A DNA stretch of 16,036 nt, from NCBI GenBank assembly GCA_044227665.1, contig JBGAWK010000057.1, positions 1 through 16,036 on the forward strand, written 5' to 3'. Below are positions 7,310 through 13,687 of the stretch, piece after piece (the stretch's first letter is position 1; each line of letters opens with the position of its first letter). This DNA is from JBGAWK01 sp044227665 (GTDB lineage: Bacteria; Bacteroidota; Bacteroidia; Chitinophagales; JADIYW01). The translations under genes and the position numbers were made by a program. The notes under the pieces are model-generated. The model worked only from the letters and a program-made list of their open reading frames with translations, was not told where the DNA came from and made no database searches.

Positions 7310-8551
7310 ATGAAAAGAATATTGATACTAGGTGCAGGTACTGCAGGAACGATGATGGCAAATCATCTATACAAAACCATAAATAAAACGGAGTGGACAA
7401 TAGATATCGTTGACGAAAGGGACAAACATTATTACCAACCCGGATATTTATTTTTGCCATTTGATATTTATACCCCCGAAGAAATTGTAAAGCCCATAGT
7501 TCGTTTCCTGCCGGAGAGTGTTCGTTTTACACAGTCTTCTATAGAAAAGATTATACCTGAAGATTGCGTGGTAAATCTTGCCAATGGCGATACTTTACAC
7601 TATAATATACTAATAATTGCCACAGGAAATGATATTGCTCCGGAAGAGATTCCGGGTATGAAAGATAAGGAATGGCAGAAATCTATCTTTGACTTTTATA
7701 CCTTTGACGGTGCTTTAGCTTTACGAGATAAATTGCGCCACTGGGAAGGTGGCAAATTGGTGGTGCATATTACTGAGATGCCTATAAAATGTCCGGTGGC
7801 ACCCTTGGAGTTTACATTTTTGGCGGATGCCTTCTTCAAAGAAAAAGAGATGAGGGACAAAGTGGACATTACCTTTGTAACGCCGCTCAGTGGAGCATTT
7901 ACTAAGCCTAAAGCCACACAGGCCTTAGAACATCTTTTGGAAGAAAAAAATATCCATATAGAGGCAGACTTTGCTGTAGAACATATAGATAACGACCACA
8001 AACTATTAGTGGACTATGGCGGTAGAACTGTACCTTTTGATTTATTAGTAACAGTGCCGACGAATAAGGGAAGCAAATGCGTGGAAATATCAGGACTTGG
8101 CGATGAACTCAACTATATTCCTACGCATAAGTCCACCTTACAGTCCAAACATTATGAGAATATATTTGTCATAGGCGATGCTACGGATGTTTCCGCTTCC
8201 AAGGCGGGATCTGTTGCCCACTTTGAAGCAGAAATACTTACGGAAAACATCATGAATTATATGGCTGGAGAACCGCTGAAAGCAGAATTCGATGGTCATG
8301 CCAATTGTTTTGTAGAGACCGGTGGCGGAAAAGCGTTACTCATAGATTTTAATTATACCCATGAGCCAGTAGAGGGCAGCTTCCCTTTTCCCGGCATAGG
8401 ACCACTACGGCTTTTGCATGAAAGCCGTATCAATCACATGAGCAAGCTGGCTTTCAAATGGATATACTGGCACATGCTGCTCAAAGGTACACATATACCT
8501 TTTGTGCCTATACACATGGATGAAAGAGGAAAAAACTACGAAAATTCTTAA
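7310..8551 (+). CDS. Sulfide:quinone oxidoreductase-like FAD flavoprotein
   Basis: A 413-residue member of the two-dinucleotide-binding-domain flavoproteins, closest in layout to sulfide:quinone oxidoreductase, which oxidises sulfide to sulfane sulfur and reduces quinone at the inner membrane. The FAD motif GAGTAG is at 8-13, IIATGND at 102-108 and the second FAD contact VIGDATDVSASKAGS at 287-301. Cys161 (in IKCPVAP) and Cys333 (in ANCFVETGG) sit where SQRs carry the redox pair (Cys160 and Cys356 of Acidithiobacillus). There is no cysteine at the Cys128 position, as in two-cysteine SQRs. A C-terminal aromatic helix (about 378-392, LAFKWIYWHMLLKG) could anchor it to the membrane. It leads an operon with tusE- and dsrE2-like genes, which supports a sulfur role. 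A different sulfur or quinone substrate remains possible. Confidence 0.85.
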   Translation: MKRILILGAGTAGTMMANHLYKTINKTEWTIDIVDERDKHYYQPGYLFLPFDIYTPEEIVKPIVRFLPESVRFTQSSIEKIIPEDCVVNLANGDTLHYNILIIATGNDIAPEEIPGMKDKEWQKSIFDFYTFDGALALRDKLRHWEGGKLVVHITEMPIKCPVAPLEFTFLADAFFKEKEMRDKVDITFVTPLSGAFTKPKATQALEHLLEEKNIHIEADFAVEHIDNDHKLLVDYGGRTVPFDLLVTVPTNKGSKCVEISGLGDELNYIPTHKSTLQSKHYENIFVIGDATDVSASKAGSVAHFEAEILTENIMNYMAGEPLKAEFDGHANCFVETGGGKALLIDFNYTHEPVEGSFPFPGIGPLRLLHESRINHMSKLAFKWIYWHMLLKGTHIPFVPIHMDERGKNYENS

Positions 8552-8561
8552 ATATATAGAT

Positions 8562-8870
8562 ATGGATAAAATGATTGCAGGAAAAATGGTGGCTATCAAT
8601 GACGAAGGATACCTTACCGATTTTTCACAATGGAATGAACAAGTGGCAGCGGAAATTGCCAAAGAGTTGGACATACAGCTTTCGCCACGACATTTTGAGG
8701 TGTTGGCATTTCTACAAGATCAGCATAAAAATGGAGTGGCTTTGAGTATCCGAAAAGTAGGACAGAGTGGGGTGGTGACAATAAAGGAATTGTATGAGCT
8801 TTTCCCCAATGGCCCACTGAAATTTGCCACCAAAATTGCAGGTATTCCGAAGCCTGCAAGTTGTATTTAA
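8562..8870 (+). CDS. TusE/DsrC-like sulfur carrier protein
   Basis: A small sulfur-relay protein of 102 residues. The C-terminal arm ATKIAGIPKPASCI matches the DsrC/TusE signature. The penultimate Cys101 (CysA) is present, but the second cysteine of DsrC (CysB, 11 residues earlier) is Thr90. By the usual rule this makes it TusE-like: a persulfide carrier unable to form the DsrC trisulfide. The helical fold features WNEQVAAEIAKELDI and LSPRHFEVLAFLQ are also typical. I chose the ATG at 8562, 10 bases after the flavoprotein stop; the frame is open back to 8502 but that would overlap the preceding gene and adds no conserved residues. TusE normally works with TusBCD in tRNA thiolation; here the partners are an SQR-like enzyme and a DsrE2-like protein, so an oxidative or detoxifying sulfur relay is more likely. 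Confidence 0.88.
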   Translation: MDKMIAGKMVAINDEGYLTDFSQWNEQVAAEIAKELDIQLSPRHFEVLAFLQDQHKNGVALSIRKVGQSGVVTIKELYELFPNGPLKFATKIAGIPKPASCI

Positions 8871-8896
8871 TTTTTTATTTCTAAAATAATACTATC

Positions 8897-9382
8897 ATGA
8901 GTGAACAAAAAAATGGAGCCATCAAGAAAATGATGATTATCCTTTCTAAGGGTACTATAGAAAATGTTTATGCAGCCTTTGTATTGGCAAACGGTGCAAG
9001 AATGGAAGGCATAGAAGCAGAGTTATTTTTTACCTTCTTCGGCTTAGAGGCGATACATAAAGAAAAAATGGAGCATATACATGTGGCCACAGTAGGCAAT
9101 CCTGCCATGCATATCCCTACGATGTTGGGAGGACTTCCGGGTATGGAGGCTATGGCTACCTATATGATGAAAAAGGAAATGGAAAAGCTGGATATGCCGG
9201 GAATTAGAGAGTTCTTGGAGATACTTTCAGACTCAGGAGCTAAATTGTGGGCATGTAAGTTGGCAATGGATATGTTCCACTACAAAAAGGAAGACCTCTT
9301 CGATGACATAGATGGCGTACTTACAGTAGGAGACTTCTATGGCAGAGCCGCAGGCGAAGGCACACACATGCTCTTTATCTAG
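8897..9382 (+). CDS. DsrE2-like sulfurtransferase (DsrE/DsrF/DrsH-like family)
   Basis: A 161-residue protein of the DsrE superfamily. The N-terminal strand KKMMIILSKGTIENVYAAF (10-28) is followed by FFTFFGLEA and the C-terminal active-site block GAKLWACKLAMDMF (114-127). Cys120 is the only cysteine and is at the conserved catalytic position of DsrE2/DsrE-type proteins, which receive sulfane sulfur or thiosulfonate as a cysteine adduct. Met-rich helices (about 81-99) between the two parts fit DsrE2 members. It is 26 bases after the TusE-like gene and ends the operon. Its stop codon lies inside the 3' end of the convergent transporter gene (8-base overlap). It probably exchanges sulfur with the TusE-like carrier; direction of transfer is not shown by the sequence. 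Confidence 0.87.
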   Translation: MSEQKNGAIKKMMIILSKGTIENVYAAFVLANGARMEGIEAELFFTFFGLEAIHKEKMEHIHVATVGNPAMHIPTMLGGLPGMEAMATYMMKKEMEKLDMPGIREFLEILSDSGAKLWACKLAMDMFHYKKEDLFDDIDGVLTVGDFYGRAAGEGTHMLFI

Positions 9383-10238
9383 TTTTTAGTACATGGGCAT
9401 AAATATAGCCCGCTATAAGTTGATGTATGCCCCACCATCCACAAATTATAGCTATGATTTCTTGTTCCTTGAAGTAAGTAATGGACAGGAATAATCCTAA
9501 TGCCGCATTCCTGATGGAAAGTTCCATACTTATAGCTTTTGCTTGCACAGCAGGAATGTTTAAAATATAGGTATTGACAAGGTAGGGCAGTACAAATACT
9601 ATTGCGTGCAGTATTCCTACCATTACAAATATTTTATCAAAATACTGTAAAAAAACTTTGGCATTAGTGGCGAAGACTACCGCGATAAACCCTGCAAAAA
9701 TCAGTAAAGACAAGGGTTTTAATATTTTCAGCATCTCCTGTGCCTTGGCAGGGCGGAAATAGCGAATACACATGCCTAATGCTAAAGGGAGCAATAAGAG
9801 AATAAGAATATGCAAAATTACCTCTACAGTATTTATTTGGAGGGCCACACTATTGTCCGAAAATAGCAGGTGGATATATATGTCGTATAGCAGGGGAATA
9901 CTTACGACTGAGGCAATAGTGGTAAAGGTCGTGATGATTAATGATAGTACCACATCTCCTTTGGATAGGTAGCTAAGGTAATTAGACATATTTCCGCCCG
10001 GACACAATAAGATAAGCAATAGCGATAAAGCGTAGTATTTATTGTCAAAAAAATTATATATGCCCCAAACCATTACAAGCGGCAATACAAGAAGCTGAAA
10101 TACCAAAGCAGCAGTAATACTTTTAGCATACTTGCTTACATTTCTAAAATCATGTATAGACAACTCTAATGCCATGCCGAAGAGGATGATGGCAAGGCTA
10201 ATATTGAGAAGCCATAGCGACTGACTGTCGAAATGCAT
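9375..10238 (-). CDS. Bile acid:sodium symporter (SBF/BASS) family transporter
   Basis: An integral inner-membrane protein of 287 residues with about nine to ten hydrophobic segments. The motif CPGGNMSNYLSYLSKGD (79-95) and the second crossing region MELSIRNAALGL (238-249, with Glu239 and Asn244) match the sodium-site and crossover helices of the SBF/BASS family. These transporters move organic anions with sodium; bacterial substrates include pantoate and other carboxylates, so bile acids should not be assumed. It starts 2 bases after the SRPBCC stop, as the last gene of a purD-led minus-strand series. It is convergent with the sulfur operon and overlaps its last gene by 8 bases. A link to sulfur metabolism is not implied by this tail-to-tail layout. 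Confidence 0.9.
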   Translation of the reverse strand: MHFDSQSLWLLNISLAIILFGMALELSIHDFRNVSKYAKSITAALVFQLLVLPLVMVWGIYNFFDNKYYALSLLLILLCPGGNMSNYLSYLSKGDVVLSLIITTFTTIASVVSIPLLYDIYIHLLFSDNSVALQINTVEVILHILILLLLPLALGMCIRYFRPAKAQEMLKILKPLSLLIFAGFIAVVFATNAKVFLQYFDKIFVMVGILHAIVFVLPYLVNTYILNIPAVQAKAISMELSIRNAALGLFLSITYFKEQEIIAIICGWWGIHQLIAGYIYAHVLKTR

Positions 10239-10240
10239 GG

Positions 10241-10693
10241 TTATTTGTTCAGAGAAGTCTCTCGCTGAAGAATAGCGATAAATTCATCTACCAAGGGCTG
10301 AATAAGCTGATCTACCTGTTTTTTGAGTAAAGACTTTGGAATAAGAGATAAAGGCCCGAGAGAAATATCAAATATAAGACCACAGTCCACACTATCTACT
10401 TTTGTGCTCTTTGCTAATGTCACATCTACCAATGGATAGAATGGGGGCATCTTACTTCTAGAAGATATTAGCTTCTTGTCATTATACTTTTCTACGGTAT
10501 ACCTGATATGCAGTGGGATGCCTAAGAATACAAATTTTTCATCGTATATACTGCCTGTGATGACTTCTTTTTTTTCTACCCACTTTGTCTTTTCAATGAA
10601 GTGTATCCATTCGCCACGTCTTTCCAAGTCCATTACTAAATCCCAAGCCTCTTGTTCGGTACACCTTATGGTATTGATATATTCAAACTTCAT
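10241..10693 (-). CDS. SRPBCC (START-like) family protein
   Basis: A 150-residue protein with the helix-grip fold of the polyketide cyclase/SRPBCC superfamily. The start is typical: a strand (FEYINTIRC), a short helix (EQEAWDLVMDLERRGEWI), then antiparallel strands, and a long C-terminal helix (about 121-145, KSLLKKQVDQLIQPLVDEFIAIL). Members bind hydrophobic ligands in the central cavity; the ligand here is unknown. One base separates its start from the stop of the preceding membrane protein gene, and two bases separate its stop from the transporter start, so the three must be co-transcribed. It is soluble, with no signal peptide. Confidence 0.82.
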   Translation of the reverse strand: MKFEYINTIRCTEQEAWDLVMDLERRGEWIHFIEKTKWVEKKEVITGSIYDEKFVFLGIPLHIRYTVEKYNDKKLISSRSKMPPFYPLVDVTLAKSTKVDSVDCGLIFDISLGPLSLIPKSLLKKQVDQLIQPLVDEFIAILQRETSLNK

Positions 10694-10694
10694 A

Positions 10695-11354
10695 TTAGTT
10701 CTTTAATTTACAAAATATTATTAAAAATAGAAAAGATAAAAAGAGGGTGCTAGCAAAAATTTCATTCATTATACCTCTATTAAAAAATGCCGCTACTGCG
10801 AAAAAAAATTGTGCAACAAAAATCACTCCCATTGCCTTCATCCACCATTTTCCTTGCAGGAAATACGTACTAATTATAAGGAATATCCCCGAAATCCCCC
10901 CCCATTTCAGCCATGTAAAAATGGATAGCTGCGCTAGATATGGCGTAATATCTTTTTTGGCATATTGCTGTATGATATTTCCCAATTGGATGTTTTCCAT
11001 GATATCAAAAAAGAATACTAAGGGGCATAATACCATAGCAATCCACAATGCATTTGCGCTCGTACTCACATATATAGAATATATCGCAAGAAATAAAAAA
11101 AGACTATACAAAAACATAAATGGGAAGTCTAATGCATTTCCAGTAGTCAGTGCATCAGAATAAGTTTCTTTTTTAGGTACATTGAAGAATACGTCAACTT
11201 CTTCAGGTGTCTGTATGAATTCCAACGCCACTATAGGTGTTCTAAATCCTTCTGGCATATTGCCGTCACGTGGATTGATAAACAAAAGCATTATTGCCAC
11301 ACCTACCATGAGCATGCCTACAGTAAAAGCCCAGTGAAACAAGGTGTTTTTCAT
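10695..11354 (-). CDS. Six-helix membrane protein of unknown function
   Basis: A 219-residue hydrophobic protein I do not recognise by name. Likely membrane segments are 7-26, 77-96, 101-117, 145-165, 172-191 and 197-216. Between the first two is a soluble loop (about 27-75) with MPEGFRTPIVALEFIQTPEE, which is probably outside the membrane. At the end of the third helix, FDIMENIQLG (116-125) places acidic and amide residues at or in the membrane and is a candidate functional site. The start ATG at 11354 lies 18 bases after the purD stop, and the SRPBCC gene follows after 1 base. It is therefore very likely a real gene in the purD transcript. No cofactor-binding motif is visible. Confidence 0.75.
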   Translation of the reverse strand: MKNTLFHWAFTVGMLMVGVAIMLLFINPRDGNMPEGFRTPIVALEFIQTPEEVDVFFNVPKKETYSDALTTGNALDFPFMFLYSLFLFLAIYSIYVSTSANALWIAMVLCPLVFFFDIMENIQLGNIIQQYAKKDITPYLAQLSIFTWLKWGGISGIFLIISTYFLQGKWWMKAMGVIFVAQFFFAVAAFFNRGIMNEIFASTLFLSFLFLIIFCKLKN

Positions 11355-11372
11355 CTATGCAAACATAGGGAA

Positions 11373-12659
11373 TTAGCTTTGAAAAAATTCAAAACCTATA
11401 TCTTTTCTAAAATATTTGTCTTTATAAGATATAGATTCTGCGGCAGCATTGGCTAAAGCAAGGGCTTCTGCAAGTGTTTTTCCTAGGGCATTTACGGAAA
11501 GCACTCTGCCTCCATTCGTGACTAATTTTCCATCCTTTATAGTTGTCCCGGCATGAAATACCTTTACAGGGTCATCATCATTGATGTTGTCTATAGGACT
11601 GCCCTTTTCAAAATCTTCGGGATAGCCCCCTGCTGCCAATACTACCGTTACCGCCACATCAGAATGTGTAGATACCTGAAGTTCCCCAAGCCTACGCTGA
11701 TGTACGGCCTCAAACATTTCGATGATATCACTCTGTAAACGCATCATCACCGCTTGCGTTTCCGGGTCTCCCATTCTACAGTTGTATTCTACTACCTTTG
11801 GTACATCTCCTGAAGTATTCATTAATCCTATGTACAAAAATCCTTTATAGATGATGCCATCTGCTTGCAAACCTTTGAGGGTAGGAGTGATGACACTATG
11901 TTTTACTTTTTCCATTAGTGCCTCGGTCACAAAGGGTGGTGGTGAGACCACGCCCATACCTCCGGTATTTAGCCCCGTGTCACCTTCTCCTATACGCTTA
12001 TAGTCCTTTGCTACAGGAAGTAGTACATATTCTTTGCCATCAGTGAGGATAAATACCGAAAACTCTATGCCCTGCATAAATTCTTCTACTACTACTTTAT
12101 GGCTTGCAGTCCCAAATTTCCCTTCCAGCATCTGGCGGATTTCTGATTGTGCTTCTTCGTGGGTGGTAGCAATAATTACGCCCTTTCCAGCAGCCAATCC
12201 ATCGGCTTTGAGTACCACAGGAAGTGTATGTTCTCCGACGTAATTTACGGCATCTTCAATATCCTCGTATGTAAACTCTCTGTATGATGCCGTAGGAATA
12301 TGATGCCGCTGCAAGAATGACTTACAGCATGACTTGCTGCCTTCTAATTGTGCCCCCATAGCTGATGGCCCTATGACCATGATATGTTGCAATGTGGTAT
12401 CGTCGGCAAAAAAGTCAAATATTCCTTGTACCAATGGTAGCTCAGGTCCCACTACCACCATCCCAATATTTTCTGTAATACAAAAATGCTTTAATGCCTC
12501 GAAATCACAGATGTCAAGGGCGACATTGATGCCTAACTGTGCAGTGCCCGGATTGCCGGGTGCAATGTAAAGCCGTTCGCAACGACTGCTTTGTCTCATC
12601 TTCCATGCCAATGCATGTTCTCTCCCTCCAGTGCCTAAGAGCAATATTTTGTATGACAT
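11373..12659 (-). CDS. purD: Phosphoribosylamine-glycine ligase
   Basis: Joins phosphoribosylamine and glycine with ATP to give glycinamide ribonucleotide, the second step of purine synthesis. From the ATG at 12659 it has 428 residues, the normal length. LLGTGGREHALAW begins the N-terminal domain (7-19) and VVGPELPLVQG follows (69-79). The ATP-grasp region has KADGLAAGKGV (151-161), DTGLNTGGMG (227-236) and the signature RMGDPETQ (295-302). A GTG upstream at 12710 is in frame, but the 17 added residues are not conserved. At 110-112 the usual Ala-Phe-Ala after EGSK is Ser-Cys-Cys, a small oddity. It leads a minus-strand series with the membrane, SRPBCC and SBF genes. No other purine gene is in the window. 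Confidence 0.96.
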   Translation of the reverse strand: MSYKILLLGTGGREHALAWKMRQSSRCERLYIAPGNPGTAQLGINVALDICDFEALKHFCITENIGMVVVGPELPLVQGIFDFFADDTTLQHIMVIGPSAMGAQLEGSKSCCKSFLQRHHIPTASYREFTYEDIEDAVNYVGEHTLPVVLKADGLAAGKGVIIATTHEEAQSEIRQMLEGKFGTASHKVVVEEFMQGIEFSVFILTDGKEYVLLPVAKDYKRIGEGDTGLNTGGMGVVSPPPFVTEALMEKVKHSVITPTLKGLQADGIIYKGFLYIGLMNTSGDVPKVVEYNCRMGDPETQAVMMRLQSDIIEMFEAVHQRRLGELQVSTHSDVAVTVVLAAGGYPEDFEKGSPIDNINDDDPVKVFHAGTTIKDGKLVTNGGRVLSVNALGKTLAEALALANAAAESISYKDKYFRKDIGFEFFQS

Positions 12660-12887
12660 ATTTTGAAAATATTTTTTGACGATAAAAGTAATCCAAAAGC
12701 AGGTATTCACTTGTTAAACTTTCTTTAGGGCGATACACTTTGCCCATGATTTTTAATAAAATTTCGTCAATTATTTTCAGGAAGATGCAGATATTCTTAT
12801 GGAAATAAGACCATTTTTCAGTATAGCATATATCACTTTTACATAGAAATAACATTATCAACGAAAGGTTTTCATTCTGATATAAGG

Positions 12888-12895
12888 TATATTTG
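12888..12895 (+). promoter_or_regulatory. Candidate -7 box for the crotonase/fumC transcript
   Basis: TATATTTG is an exact match to the Bacteroidota TAnnTTTG element, 17 bases before the ATG at 12913. No TTG at the expected 17-23 base spacing upstream is seen, so only half of the pattern is present. The rest of the 253-base gap between purD and this gene shows no gene or RNA that I recognise. Confidence 0.35.
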
Positions 12896-12912
12896 TATTA
12901 AAATATTATCAC

Positions 12913-13668
12913 ATGAATTTGGATAATCTACTAGTACAAGAAGATAATAAAATCCTCATTATCACTATCAACCGCGCAGAGAAATACAATGCCCTTAGTC
13001 AGGGTGTCATGGATGATTTGGCTGCCACTTTTGCTTATGCCAAAACGATAAAGGGACTCAAAGGCATTATTCTTACAGGTGTCGGAGACAAAGCTTTTGT
13101 GGCTGGTGCTGATATCTCAGGATTTCAGCAGCTAGATGTAGATAAGGCACAGGAACTTGCAGAACGTGGGCATACCATTTTTAATGCTATAGAACGAATG
13201 TCCGTACCTGTAATAGCTGTCGTCAATGGCTTTGCACTCGGTGGCGGATGTGAGCTGGCTATGGCATGTCATATACGTATTGCCACCCCCAATGCCAAAT
13301 TTATAGCCGGATACGGCGGTACACAACGCCTAGTACAATATATTGGCAAAGCCAGAGCTTTGGAGATGCACCTCACAGCAGATGCCATAGATGCCGCTAC
13401 GGCCTTATCATGGGGGCTAGTGAACTATGTGGAAGCTGATAAAGACAGTGCTATGGCTAAGGCTGCATCCCTTATAGAAAAAATTGCAGCTAAAGGGCCT
13501 ATAGCTATTGCCCATGCTATTGAAGCCGTAAATGCCTACTATGAAGAAGGCACTGACGGCTTTGGCAAGGAAATAGAACTCTTCGCTACGCTATTCAACA
13601 CCACAGATGTTCGTGAAGGCGTACTTGCATTTTTGGAGAAAAGGAAAGCAGACTTTCAAGGTAAATAA
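12913..13668 (+). CDS. Enoyl-CoA hydratase/isomerase family protein lacking one catalytic glutamate
   Basis: A 251-residue crotonase-fold protein. Family members hydrate 2-enoyl-CoA or dehydrate 3-hydroxyacyl-CoA. The oxyanion-hole strand AFVAGADISG (61-70) and FALGGGCELAMACHIRIA (107-124) are intact, with Glu114 matching rat crotonase Glu144. After NAKF (127-130) the sequence jumps to IAGYGGTQRL (131-140). Relatives have nine more residues here (GQPE followed by five), including the second catalytic Glu (rat Glu164). The gap corresponds to 27 bases at the 13302/13303 junction, and the rest of the protein is normal, including the C-terminal helices. It may be an inactive or altered enzyme, a recent deletion, or an assembly artefact. 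fumC follows after 19 bases, probably on the same transcript. Confidence 0.88.
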   Translation: MNLDNLLVQEDNKILIITINRAEKYNALSQGVMDDLAATFAYAKTIKGLKGIILTGVGDKAFVAGADISGFQQLDVDKAQELAERGHTIFNAIERMSVPVIAVVNGFALGGGCELAMACHIRIATPNAKFIAGYGGTQRLVQYIGKARALEMHLTADAIDAATALSWGLVNYVEADKDSAMAKAASLIEKIAAKGPIAIAHAIEAVNAYYEEGTDGFGKEIELFATLFNTTDVREGVLAFLEKRKADFQGK

Positions 13669-13687
13669 TTGTAAATAATCTAAATAT

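Noticed and set aside
7696..8001. A 101-codon minus-strand open frame inside the flavoprotein gene
   Set aside because: Ser/Lys-rich shadow of a conserved coding region, with no supporting motif or start context.
11355..11368. CTATG-CAAA-CATAG palindrome between purD and the next gene
   Set aside because: A 5-bp stem without a T-run in a tightly packed same-strand gene series; too weak to call a terminator or operator.
12514..12861. A 115-codon minus-strand open frame overlapping the 5' part of purD and the gap upstream
   Set aside because: Its second half is purD read in another frame and its first half has low-complexity, AT-driven residues with no recognisable domain.
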